From: Atopobium sp. UBA2090
GTDB taxonomy: Bacteria; Actinomycetota; Coriobacteriia; Coriobacteriales; Atopobiaceae
Length of the DNA stretch: 9,307 nt
Direction of reading: 5' to 3'
NCBI GenBank assembly: GCA_002331575.1
Contig: DCZG01000007.1
Coordinates: 2,739-12,045, forward strand
The position numbers were made by a program, and so were the translations under genes. The notes beneath the pieces were generated by a model that saw only the letters and a program-made list of their open reading frames with translations, searched no databases and was not told where the DNA came from. Below, piece after piece: positions 1 through 7,349 of this stretch; the first letter of the stretch is position 1, and every line of letters begins with the position of its first letter.

Positions 1-1302
1 GTCGACGACCTTCTCGGGGTCGTCGTCCGTGCCGTCGACCGCATCGAGCACCTCGCGTGCCTGCGCGAAGGTGATCGCATCGCCGGCGAGAAGCCCCGCG
101 AGGCTCCTGACCTGCTCGGCGGAGACGCCCGCATGCCCGGGGAGCAGGTTCACGATGACGTTGGCGACCGTGCCCGCGACCTTCTCGCCCGCACCGTCGG
201 CCGCACGCTCGAAGAGGCTCGACACCGTCGGATCGCCTGAGATCTGCGCGGCGTCCGCCTGCTTGATGCCGTACGTGGCAACATAGCGGTCACGCTTCGC
301 GTCGGGCAGCTCGGGAATGCGCGAACGGCAGTCCTCGATGAAGTCGTCTGTGAGGTCGAAGGGCGCGAGGTCGGGGTCGGGGAAGAGGCGGTAGTCGTCG
401 GCCGTCTCCTTCACGCGCATCACGATCGTGCGCCTGCGGCTCGGCTCCCAATGACGCGTCTCCTGGTAGACGATGCCGCCCTCCTCGAGCACCTCGGCCT
501 GGCGGCAGATCTCGTACTCGAGCGCGTCATGGAGGCTCTTGAAGGAGTTGATGTTCTTCATCTCGGTCTTGGTGCCGTAGCGCGTCTCACCGCGGCGGCG
601 CAGCGAGATGTTGCCGTCGCAGCGCATCGAGCCGCTCTCGAGCGAGCAGTCGGAGATGCCGAGCGTGACGAAGGTCTCGCGGAGCTTCTCCATGAAGAGG
701 CGAGCCTCCTCGGGCGTGCGCAGGTCGGGCTCGGTGACGAGCTCGATGAGGGGCGTCCCGCAGCGGTTGTAGTCGATGAGGCTCTCAGTGGCCGCCGTGA
801 TGCGGCCCTCCTCGCCGCCCACGTGCACCATCTTGGCAGCGTCCTCCTCCATGTGGATGCGCAGGATGCGGACGGGCGCCACGTACGAGCCGTCGGCGGC
901 CTTCTCCACTCCCGTGCCGTCGGGGCGCTCGGCGGCACCCTCGCCGGAGACCGCGAGGTCGAGATGTCCGTACATGCAGAACGCGACAGGGCCCTGCGTG
1001 GTCTGGAAGTTCTTGGCCATGTCGGGATAGAAGTAATGCTTGCGGTAGAACATCGAGTGCTTCTGGATCTCGCAGTTCGTGGCGAGACCCGCCATCACGA
1101 TGCTCTGGATGGCCTTCCTGTTGGGCACGGGAAGGGCGCCGGGCATGCCGAGGCAGACCGGACACACGTTGGTGTTGGGCGCGTCGTCGTGCGACAGGCG
1201 GCAGTTGCAGAACATCTTGGTGTCGAGCGACGTGAGCTCGGTATGCACCTCGAGGCCGATGACGGCCTCCCAGTCCTCGAGAACCTCGGCGAGCTTCCTC
1301 AT
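1..1302 (-). CDS. gatB: Asp-tRNA(Asn)/Glu-tRNA(Gln) amidotransferase subunit B (C-terminus off window)
   Basis: GatB binds mischarged Glu-tRNA(Gln) or Asp-tRNA(Asn), phosphorylates the side-chain carboxylate with ATP and amidates it with ammonia channelled from GatA; it acts in the cytoplasm. The window holds the first 434 codons in an open frame; family members are usually about 475-500 residues, so only part of the tail domain is missing. Visible marks are the N-terminal WEAVIGLEVHTEL segment (residues 11-23), the zinc-ligand set CNC (Cys32, Cys34) and CPVC (Cys47, Cys50), and the family stretches RKHYFYPDMAKNFQ, GGEEGRITAA, LIDYNRCGTPLIELVTEPD, MRCDGNISLR and TEMKNINSF. Residues from about 300 enter the helical/YqeY-like tail. 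The ATG overlaps the gatA stop as ATGA, and a GGGGGGTGAG sequence precedes it, so translation is probably coupled to gatA. Identification is firm from family knowledge. Confidence 0.96.
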   Translation of the reverse strand, partial: MRKLAEVLEDWEAVIGLEVHTELTSLDTKMFCNCRLSHDDAPNTNVCPVCLGMPGALPVPNRKAIQSIVMAGLATNCEIQKHSMFYRKHYFYPDMAKNFQTTQGPVAFCMYGHLDLAVSGEGAAERPDGTGVEKAADGSYVAPVRILRIHMEEDAAKMVHVGGEEGRITAATESLIDYNRCGTPLIELVTEPDLRTPEEARLFMEKLRETFVTLGISDCSLESGSMRCDGNISLRRRGETRYGTKTEMKNINSFKSLHDALEYEICRQAEVLEEGGIVYQETRHWEPSRRRTIVMRVKETADDYRLFPDPDLAPFDLTDDFIEDCRSRIPELPDAKRDRYVATYGIKQADAAQISGDPTVSSLFERAADGAGEKVAGTVANVIVNLLPGHAGVSAEQVRSLAGLLAGDAITFAQAREVLDAVDGTDDDPEKVVD

Positions 1303-2795
1303 GCGAGCTCACCCCCCTTCCCGGCGAAGTCGGGCGCGACGGCACCGCTCGCGGAGAAGCCCCGCTCGATGGCGCGAGCGAACTGCAGCATCGTGCGGTC
1401 CTTGAACGCAGGACCCTGCAGCTGCGCCGAGACGGGCAGCCCGGATTCGGCGCCGAGGCCGAGCGGCACGGAGATGCCGCCGTTGCCGGCGATGTTGTTG
1501 GAGATCGTGAACATGTCGCTTGCGTACATCTGCGTCGGGTCGGAGATCTCGCCGAACCTGAAGGCGGTTCGAGGGCTCGACGGCAGGAGGATGACGTCGC
1601 ACTGCTCGTAGGCGTGCAGGTAGTCCTGGGTGATGAGCGTCCTCACCTGCTGAGCGGGGTAGTAGTACCTGTCATAGACGCCCGAGCTCAGGAGGTACGC
1701 GCCGAGCATCTGCCGGCGTTTGGCCTCAAGGCCGAAGCCGTGGGAGCGACTCTTGGAGGTCTGCTCGGCGAGCGTCGTGCAGCCCTCCTCCTGGTAGCCA
1801 TAGCGCACGCCGTCGAAGCGGGCGAGGTTGGAGAAGGCCTCGCAGGGGGCGATGACGTAGTAGGCGGCGATGGCGGACGCGATGTTGGGGAGGTCGACCT
1901 CGACGATGGTGGCGCCCTGGTCCTCGAGCACCTTCGCGGCTGACTCGACGGCAGCCTTGACCTCGGGGGTGAGACCCTCGACCTCCATGAGCGCGGGGAC
2001 GATTCCCACGCGTCGACCCTCGACGGAATCGTCGAGATGCTCGAGGAAGTCGACGGGGCAGTCCTGGGAGGTGGAGTCGTAGGGGTCCCTGCCCGCGCCG
2101 ACGAGCGCGTTCATGGCGAGCGCGACGTCCGCGACGGAGCGGCCGAAGGGACCGACCTGGTCGAGCGAGGAGCCGAAGGCCACGACGCCGTAGCGGGACA
2201 CGGCACCGTACGTGGGCTTCATTCCCACGACGCCGCACAGCGAGGCGGGCTGGCGGATGGAGCCGCCGGTATCAGACCCCAGCGCGAGCGTGACCTCGCC
2301 GGCGGCGACGGCAGCGGCGGAGCCGCCCGAGGAGCCGCCGGGCACGCGCTCGGTATCCCAGGGGTTGTTGGTGCGGTGGAAGGCGGAGGACTCGGTGGAC
2401 GAGCCGAACGCGAACTCGTCCATGTTGGTCTTGCCGACGGGTGTGGCACCCGCGTCGAGCAGGCGCTGGACGCAGGTCGCCGTGAACGTAGAGTCGTAGT
2501 TCTCGAGCATGCGGGAGGCACAGGTCGTGCGGGTGCCCACGAGGTGCATGTTGTCCTTGAAGGCCACAGGCACGCCGGCGAGAGGACCGAGCGGCTTCCC
2601 GGCGGCACGCGCCGCGTCGGTCGCGGCGGCCGTCTGGAGCGCAAGGTCGGCCGAGACCTCGAGGAAGGCCTGAATCGCGGGGTCGCGCGACTCGACGGCG
2701 TCGAGCGAGGCCTTGGCGACCTCGGTTGCCGAGAAGTCGCCGGCGGCAACGCCAGCGGCGACCTGAGCAGCGGTAAGGGTGTCGAAGATTGCCAT
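1299..2795 (-). CDS. gatA: Asp-tRNA(Asn)/Glu-tRNA(Gln) amidotransferase subunit A
   Basis: GatA is the glutaminase subunit: an amidase-signature enzyme that hydrolyses glutamine and feeds ammonia to GatB. The 498-residue protein is complete and close to the family's usual ~485-500. The Ser-cisSer-Lys triad can be read directly: Lys80 in GVPVAFKDN, cis-Ser155 in PGGSSGGSA and nucleophile Ser179 in SDTGGSIRQPAS. Their spacing agrees with that known for Staphylococcus aureus GatA (79/154/178). Further family marks are KTNMDEFAFGSS and GMKPTYGAVSRYG. The frame stays open far upstream, but the start is set at the ATG that overlaps the gatC stop (TAATG), with GAAGGAGA about seven bases before it; the upstream extension is the antisense of gatC and MFS sequence. 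It is the middle gene of gatC-gatA-gatB and its stop overlaps the gatB start by ATGA. Confidence 0.97.
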   Translation of the reverse strand: MAIFDTLTAAQVAAGVAAGDFSATEVAKASLDAVESRDPAIQAFLEVSADLALQTAAATDAARAAGKPLGPLAGVPVAFKDNMHLVGTRTTCASRMLENYDSTFTATCVQRLLDAGATPVGKTNMDEFAFGSSTESSAFHRTNNPWDTERVPGGSSGGSAAAVAAGEVTLALGSDTGGSIRQPASLCGVVGMKPTYGAVSRYGVVAFGSSLDQVGPFGRSVADVALAMNALVGAGRDPYDSTSQDCPVDFLEHLDDSVEGRRVGIVPALMEVEGLTPEVKAAVESAAKVLEDQGATIVEVDLPNIASAIAAYYVIAPCEAFSNLARFDGVRYGYQEEGCTTLAEQTSKSRSHGFGLEAKRRQMLGAYLLSSGVYDRYYYPAQQVRTLITQDYLHAYEQCDVILLPSSPRTAFRFGEISDPTQMYASDMFTISNNIAGNGGISVPLGLGAESGLPVSAQLQGPAFKDRTMLQFARAIERGFSASGAVAPDFAGKGGELA

Positions 2796-3112
2796 TACTG
2801 GTCTCCTTCGTCGGTGCCGAGGATGGAGGGCACGCGGAAGTAGCGGTCGCGAGAGGACCCGGCGTTGTGGAGGGCGGTCTGGATGTCGAGGGCGCGCACG
2901 GAGTCGTCCACCACGTCCTCCCCCATCACGTTGGAGAGGTCTCCGATAGGATGGAACGTGGGCTCGACGCCCTCGAGATCGTACTCGCGAATCGGAGCGA
3001 GAAGCTCCACCGCCTCGTTCATGTAGGTGGTCATCTCGTCGAGCTCCTGCTCGGTGAGGGCGATTCGCGCATAGTCGGCGATGCCGGCAACGGCTTCCCT
3101 GCTCAGGGCCAT
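2795..3112 (-). CDS. gatC: Asp-tRNA(Asn)/Glu-tRNA(Gln) amidotransferase subunit C
   Basis: GatC is the small subunit that wraps around GatA and stabilises the GatA-GatB complex. The protein is 105 residues (family about 95-105). It has the typical N-terminal helix (ALSREAVAGIADYARIALTE), a middle region ending in GVEPTFHP, and the C-terminal YFRVPSIL signature (residues 91-98). The frame continues ten codons further upstream to another ATG at 3142, but the start at 3112 has a GGAGG four bases before it, and residue 1 there matches the usual GatC start; the upstream ATG would sit next to the probable transcription start. It is the first gene of the gatCAB operon, and its TAA shares one base with the gatA ATG. 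Confidence 0.94.
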   Translation of the reverse strand: MALSREAVAGIADYARIALTEQELDEMTTYMNEAVELLAPIREYDLEGVEPTFHPIGDLSNVMGEDVVDDSVRALDIQTALHNAGSSRDRYFRVPSILGTDEGDQ

Positions 3113-3116
3113 GAGT

Positions 3117-3121
3117 CCTCC
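3117..3121 (-). promoter_or_regulatory. Ribosome binding site of gatC
   Basis: GGAGG on the minus strand, four bases (ACTC) before the ATG at 3112. It decides in favour of this start over the in-frame ATG ten codons upstream. Confidence 0.8.
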
Positions 3122-3150
3122 AGTGCACCCGGATGCGTTCAATGGATGCC

Positions 3151-3156
3151 ATTCTA
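3151..3156 (-). promoter_or_regulatory. Candidate -10 element for the gatCAB operon
   Basis: TAGAAT on the minus strand matches the -10 consensus at five of six positions. It would start transcription near 3144, giving a leader of about 30 bases before gatC. No good -35 is found at 17 bases: the nearest candidates are TTTCCA at 19 and TTGCGA at 26. The element is therefore weakly supported, but the location is right for the first gene of an operon. Confidence 0.35.
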
Positions 3157-3231
3157 GGACACATGCGCGCGCGGATGGAAAGTCGCAACAAAGCGGCCAC
3201 GTTCGGCAACGTCATGAAACCTAATCCGCGG

Positions 3232-3245
3232 CGTCGTCGACGACG
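3232..3245. repeat. 14-bp perfect palindrome between the MFS gene and gatC
   Basis: CGTCGTCGACGACG is a perfect inverted repeat with no loop, eight bases past the stop of the MFS gene on the minus strand. It could end MFS transcription or be a protein site. No T-run follows on the minus strand, so it is not a canonical intrinsic terminator, and CGTCGTCGACG-type strings are common in such GC-rich DNA. Confidence 0.35.
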
Positions 3246-3253
3246 TCTGCGCC

Positions 3254-4477
3254 CTACACGCTCCTTCTCGCCGTATAGACGATGAAGGCTCCGGAGATCA
3301 ACGCGGTGAGCGTCGACGCCCCGAAGAGCACCGGCTGCACGCCGAACGCGTCGGCGAGGAAGGGTGCCACGAGGAGCGGCAGGACACCGGCGCTGTTGAG
3401 GCCGACGCGCATGACAGAGACCACGCGGCCGACGTAGCTGGGGTCGCAGCGCTCCTGCGTGAGCGTACTTCTCACCGGGCCCATCGCGCCGAACCCCAGG
3501 CCCGTAAGTATCTGGCCGATGACGGCGCAGAGCAGGTACGGCGTGCCCGTGTACACCATGGACCCCACGCCCGTGAGCAGCAGGAACGCGGAGAGGAGCT
3601 TCATCGAGAGCCGCTTGGACGGCACCCTCAGGATGAACAGCGACCCTATCGTGGAGCCCACGCCGGCAAACGCCGAGAGCCAGCCCATCCACTCGGTGCC
3701 CACCTTGAGGTAGTCGCGGTAAAAGAGTGACTCGAGCGAGTCGAACGCGCCGTAGCAGAAGAAGCCCATGAAGCCGATGAAGAAGAGCAGCCGCAGCTCG
3801 TCATGGGTGAAGGTGATCTTGATGCCCTCGCCGATGTCATCGAAGAAGGCCTTGGCGCCGCGTCTCTCGTCACCCTGATCGCGCTGAGGGCACACGGTCT
3901 CGGGCGTGACCCAGACGAGCCAGATGGCGGGCAGCACGCAGAGGGCCAGGATCGCGAAGACGTACTGCGTGGGGAAGATGGTCGTCATGGTGCCGCCCAG
4001 GGTCGGGCCGACGATGACCGAGAGGCAGGTCGCGGTGTTGTTGAGGCTGTTCATGCGCTTGAGCTCGCCTCGGCCGTCGACCATGTAGCGCGGGTACGCG
4101 TCCATGGCGGTGGTGCCGACGCCGAAGAGGAAACCGTTCATGATGCCCATGAGGTAGAGCACAGGATAGCTCACCGGGGCGAGCCACCCGAGAAAGCCCG
4201 CCACGCTCATGGCGGCGAGCGACACGACGAGCGTGCGCCGCGGTCCGATGGCGTCGATCACGACGCCTGCGCAGAAGGTGCCCACGACGAGGAACACGTT
4301 GAGGCAGAAGACGAGGATGGAGATCTCGAGCGCACCCGCGCCGAGGATGTAGGTCGCGCAGCCGATGATGCCCACGAAGTACGTGGACTGGAAGCCGAGC
4401 TGCTGGAGGAAGTTAATTGCGACGAGACGACGCGTGGACGTCGACAGAGGACCCTTTTCGGGCATGGAGAGTGGCAT
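3254..4477 (-). CDS. Major facilitator superfamily permease, efflux type
   Basis: A 407-residue integral membrane protein with the size and hydrophobic pattern of a 12-helix MFS transporter in two six-helix halves, split by a charged loop at about residues 192-225. The loop between helices 2 and 3 carries the MFS motif A form GVVIDAIGPRR (71-81, with Asp75). GPTLGG (157-162) resembles motif C, which is typical of drug:proton antiporters, so export of a small molecule is the more likely direction; the substrate cannot be read. The start at 4477 is supported by AGGAG seven bases upstream; a second Met four codons on has no better site. The gene lies between the BASS permease (179-bp gap) and gatC (141-bp gap) on the same strand, and both gaps are long enough for separate promoters. 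A set of antisense frames across it are shadows. Confidence 0.88.
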   Translation of the reverse strand: MPLSMPEKGPLSTSTRRLVAINFLQQLGFQSTYFVGIIGCATYILGAGALEISILVFCLNVFLVVGTFCAGVVIDAIGPRRTLVVSLAAMSVAGFLGWLAPVSYPVLYLMGIMNGFLFGVGTTAMDAYPRYMVDGRGELKRMNSLNNTATCLSVIVGPTLGGTMTTIFPTQYVFAILALCVLPAIWLVWVTPETVCPQRDQGDERRGAKAFFDDIGEGIKITFTHDELRLLFFIGFMGFFCYGAFDSLESLFYRDYLKVGTEWMGWLSAFAGVGSTIGSLFILRVPSKRLSMKLLSAFLLLTGVGSMVYTGTPYLLCAVIGQILTGLGFGAMGPVRSTLTQERCDPSYVGRVVSVMRVGLNSAGVLPLLVAPFLADAFGVQPVLFGASTLTALISGAFIVYTARRSV

Positions 4478-4656
4478 TGGATGACTCCTGGCACGACGAT
4501 TCTGGATGGGGGTGGAGATGCGGGCGACCCGCTAGGGAACGAAGACAAACCCGTGCCCAGCTACCACTCCTGCCATGCCATAGCCTGCCTCACCTGTCTA
4601 CCGACACCATAACAGCGCTCATTCTCCTACAAGGGTATCGCGGACACAAGCCGCAA

Positions 4657-5658
4657 TCAGCGCGCGGACGCTCTCGACGGTGCCGGGAGAGGTTTCTCGT
4701 CCGCCTCGGGCTCGGATTCGCCGGCGACGCGCTTCGTGACTTCGGAGAAGAGGGCCGCGAGCACCTGTTGGAAGAGCGTACCCATGATCACGGGATACAT
4801 GGCCTCTCCGGGGAAGTACGAGGCGGCGATGACCGCGCCGGCTGAGATGTTGCGCATGCCGCAGAGGTAGGTCATCGAGATGAGGCTGCCGCGCGGCTGG
4901 TGCGTGAGACGCGCGAGCACCATGCCCCAGACGTAGCCCGTGGTGGCGAAGAGGCCGATGAACACGACGACGCCGACGAGCATGGGCGTGAGGTTGTGAA
5001 CGTAGGAGGACACCTCGGTGGAGTTGGAGAGCAGCACCATGACCATGAGGATGCGCGCCGCCGGGGCGACGGCCGGCGAGAGGGCCTTCTTCCCCCAGCC
5101 GTGGCTGAGGTCGTTCACCGCCATGCCCGCGCAGGCGGGAAGAGCGATCGAGACGAGCATGCTGAACATCATGCCGGCGACGTCGACCTGCACCGTCTGT
5201 CCGAGGAGCAGCTTGAGCGTGAGCGGGATGGTGAGGGGCGAGGCCACCGTCGAGACGAGCAGCGTGGCCAGCGTGAGAGAGAGGTTGCCCTGGAAGAGCC
5301 CCGTCCACATGACGGAGAGCACGGCGACCGGCACGGCGTACTCGAGCACGAGCCCGCACATGATGTCGGGGTCGGAGCCAAAGAAGATGCCGCCAAGCAG
5401 GAAGACGAGGACGGGCATGATCACGGCCGAGACGAGCAGCGACAGGACCATCGGGAGCGGATGTCGAACCGTCTCGGCGAGGTTCGAGAAGTTGTTGCCG
5501 AGGGCGCCCTGGAAGGTGATGAAGGCGAACATCACCGTGACGTGAGGGGTGATCCATGAGAAGGCGTCAGGAAAGAGCACGCCAAAGACGAGACACGCCG
5601 GAGCGAGAATCGCCATGTTGCTGCCTATGAGATTGCCGATGCCTGTCCACGCCTTCAC
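4657..5658 (-). CDS. Bile acid:sodium symporter (BASS/SBF) family permease
   Basis: A 333-residue membrane protein with about nine to ten hydrophobic segments between residues 10 and 305 and a short charged, Pro-rich cytoplasmic tail (312-333). Features recalling the BASS/SBF fold are the early FQGALGNNF stretch (49-57), EYAVPVAVLS (106-115), a Pro-rich break in a helix (SPLTIPLTLK, 140-149) and the late GMRNISAGAVIA motif (267-278), close to the G-x-x-N helix break of the family. Members carry organic anions such as bile acids, pantoate or pyruvate with sodium; the substrate here is unknown and the family name does not prove bile acid transport. I chose the GTG at 5658 because GGGAG stands six bases before it. 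Another GTG 21 codons upstream (5721) stays open but adds a polar Arg/Ser-rich stretch and lacks a clear site. The gene diverges from the AAA+ gene. Confidence 0.85.
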   Translation of the reverse strand: MKAWTGIGNLIGSNMAILAPACLVFGVLFPDAFSWITPHVTVMFAFITFQGALGNNFSNLAETVRHPLPMVLSLLVSAVIMPVLVFLLGGIFFGSDPDIMCGLVLEYAVPVAVLSVMWTGLFQGNLSLTLATLLVSTVASPLTIPLTLKLLLGQTVQVDVAGMMFSMLVSIALPACAGMAVNDLSHGWGKKALSPAVAPAARILMVMVLLSNSTEVSSYVHNLTPMLVGVVVFIGLFATTGYVWGMVLARLTHQPRGSLISMTYLCGMRNISAGAVIAASYFPGEAMYPVIMGTLFQQVLAALFSEVTKRVAGESEPEADEKPLPAPSRASAR

Positions 5659-5936
5659 TGCAAGCTCCCACGATGATCGAGTCGAACGGAAACGCCGAGA
5701 AGTATCGTGGAGCGTTTTCACCGCCGCCTCGGTCGGGATTCTCGCGTTCTACCGACTTTCCACGGAGAGGGACACGATTCGTGAGCGGCCCAGCACCCGC
5801 CACCCCTCGATTGATGTCCCGTGCCCGTCGTAAAATTCGCGTTGCAGGTTTCCGCGGACGCAGAATCGCCCCTTGCTGCCCGCAAGGCGTGGATAACTCC
5901 GTCCATCTCGGAATTCGACACGAGAGATTGGACTCT
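5659..5936. other. Divergent intergenic region, BASS permease / AAA+ ATPase
   Basis: These 278 bases must hold the promoters of two divergent genes. Visible pieces are TAAAAT at 5831-5836 (plus strand, five of six to the -10 consensus, no good -35 at 17 bases; TTGATG at 5811 is only 14 away), which would leave a leader of about 95 bases for the AAA+ gene, and a small imperfect palindrome CACGATTCGTG at 5773-5783. Frames run through the region on both strands, but their codon use is unlike the neighbouring genes and I see no extra gene. Confidence 0.5.
5665..5669 (-). promoter_or_regulatory. Ribosome binding site of the BASS permease gene
   Basis: GGGAG on the minus strand, six bases before the GTG at 5658. 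It decides for this start rather than the GTG at 5721. Confidence 0.65.
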
Positions 5937-7268
5937 ATGGCTGAGAGCATCGCAAACGTTCGGGTCAACACGGCAGACTTCAAGGGGGTCATGCTCTTCG
6001 ACGAGGAACCCGACTGGGAGCTGGTCACGTCAGTGACGGACCTCGTCGCCAGGCGGGAGGGTCTCTTCATCTTCCCTCTCGCCACGACGGTCGAGGAGGA
6101 CGGGTCGACGTGGGTTGATGTCATCGGGCGAGACGTGCGCGCGGGACGCGCCTCGCTACCGTCGGGTCCGCGAGACCTTGGCGAGACGGGCGGTCGCTCT
6201 CCCATGGACTTCGCGCCGCACATCCTGAGCCTCATCCGCAGGAGATTCGGCTGTGAGGCGAGCGTCGCGCCGATTGTGGGCGACCTGCTCCACCCCGACG
6301 ACCTCCGTCTGGAGATGCTCCTCGCGGACCGCGGTAACTCCGGGCTCCCCGCCTCGGAGGTCTTATCCCCGGTGAACGACTGGCGTCCGCAGAAGCCGGC
6401 TGCGACGGCGCCTGCCGCGACCGCGGAGCACGAGCTCGACTCGCTCGTCGGCCTCGCGGACGTGAAGCGCCGCCTGAAGGAGATCGTGGCCTTTGCAGCC
6501 AAGAACGCCGGTAACGACCGCCCCTGTCTACACATGGTCTTCCGCGGCAACCCCGGGACGGGCAAGACCACGGTCGCCCGAATCCTCGGCCGCATGCTCG
6601 GGGAGGTGGGCGTCCTCGAGCACCCCGAGCACTTCGTCGAGTGCGACCGCGCGGGGTTGGTCGGCGAGTACGTGGGGCACACCGCGCAGAAGACCCTCGG
6701 CCAGATCGAGCGGGCGAAGGGCGGTGTCCTCTTCGTGGATGAGGCCTACGCGCTCGGCATGTACGGAGGCCTCGGCGCCCATCACGTGGCCGCGGACGAG
6801 TGCGCGGACTTTGGCGACGAGGCACTATCCACCCTGGTCAAGGCCATGGAGGACCACCGCGGCGACTTCGTCTGCATCATGGCTGGCTACACCCGCTCCA
6901 TGGACCGCATGATCTCGCGCAACCCCGGCCTGCGCGACCGCGTCGCCTTCTACATCGACTTCCCCGACTACTCCCCTGCCGAGCTCACACAGATCTTCCG
7001 GCTCATGGCTGGCGAGAAGGACCTGGAACTTGACGCCGATGCCGAGGACGTGCTCGAGACGGCCTTCGCCCGCATGACCGCCTGCGACAGCCATGACTTC
7101 TCCAACGGCCGCATGGTCAGGAAGGTCTTCGAGCGCTGTCTCATGCGCCAGGCCACCATGCGCGACGACCGACGCATCACGGCTGGAGTGGTCCGCTCGG
7201 CACTCTCGGACACGGACCTGGCGTCAGAGGTCGGCGAGAGCCGCATGCCCGTCGGCTTCTGTGCATAG
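5937..7268 (+). CDS. AAA+ ATPase of the CbbX/SpoVK family with an unknown N-terminal region
   Basis: A 443-residue soluble protein. Residues 165-430 form one AAA+ module of the CbbX/SpoVK/EccA type: LVGLADVKRRL entry helix (170-180), Walker A GNPGTGKTT (204-212), pore-loop-like LVGEYVGHTAQKT (241-253, Tyr245), Walker B VLFVDEAY (264-271), sensor-1 stretch IMAGYTRSMD (314-323), arginine-finger region RNPGLRDR (328-335) and sensor-2 stretch NGRMVRKVFER (390-400). All expected ATPase residues are present, so it should form an active hexameric remodelling ATPase. CbbX remodels Rubisco, but no Rubisco gene is near, so that function is not implied. Residues 1-164 (acidic start, helical middle, Pro/Ala linker at about 150-164) match nothing I know. 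About ten extra residues follow Walker B (272-292, with His282, His283, Cys289). The start is the ATG at 5937 with a weak GAGAG upstream; the frame is open to 5673 but with foreign codon use. It faces the EcsC gene tail to tail. Confidence 0.88.
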   Translation: MAESIANVRVNTADFKGVMLFDEEPDWELVTSVTDLVARREGLFIFPLATTVEEDGSTWVDVIGRDVRAGRASLPSGPRDLGETGGRSPMDFAPHILSLIRRRFGCEASVAPIVGDLLHPDDLRLEMLLADRGNSGLPASEVLSPVNDWRPQKPAATAPAATAEHELDSLVGLADVKRRLKEIVAFAAKNAGNDRPCLHMVFRGNPGTGKTTVARILGRMLGEVGVLEHPEHFVECDRAGLVGEYVGHTAQKTLGQIERAKGGVLFVDEAYALGMYGGLGAHHVAADECADFGDEALSTLVKAMEDHRGDFVCIMAGYTRSMDRMISRNPGLRDRVAFYIDFPDYSPAELTQIFRLMAGEKDLELDADAEDVLETAFARMTACDSHDFSNGRMVRKVFERCLMRQATMRDDRRITAGVVRSALSDTDLASEVGESRMPVGFCA

Positions 7269-7276
7269 GGACGAGT

Positions 7277-7285
7277 GCTGGTAGC
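7277..7285 (+). repeat. Left copy of a 9-bp direct repeat at the edge of the low-GC block
   Basis: GCTGGTAGC occurs here, nine bases after the AAA+ stop, and again at 9084-9092. The copies lie near the two edges of the stretch with lower GC. The left copy is also part of a small hairpin GCTGG-TAG-CCAGC (7277-7289), without a T-run. A target duplication or attachment remnant is possible; chance is not excluded. Confidence 0.35.
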
Positions 7286-7349
7286 CAGCCGGCAAGTAAT
7301 CCAACAGCAATTCATCGAAGATTATGCCAGAGTGAAAGTGATATCAGGG

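Noticed and set aside
451..1611. Long plus-strand open frame of 386 codons opposite gatB and the gatA end
   Set aside because: It lies antisense to clear gatB and gatA, is His/Arg/Glu-Leu repetitive, and arises from strong GC bias at third positions. The same applies to the plus-strand frames at 2037-2843, 3803-4612 and 4900-5559.
2796..3692. Upstream extension of the gatA frame (299 more codons)
   Set aside because: It crosses gatC and the end of the MFS gene in other frames and is Arg-rich low-complexity sequence. The ATG at 2795 has a good ribosome site and the family start.
5673..5936. Upstream extension of the AAA+ frame (88 codons)
   Set aside because: Codon use is unlike the gene, the sequence is Arg/Pro-rich, and the stretch is the divergent promoter region.
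5567..6682. Minus-strand frame of 371 codons opposite the AAA+ gene
   Set aside because: Ser/Arg-rich shadow of the AAA+ gene, with no recognisable domain.
7277..7289. Hairpin GCTGG-TAG-CCAGC as a terminator between the convergent AAA+ and EcsC genes
   Set aside because: The stem is only five pairs and no T-run follows on either strand.
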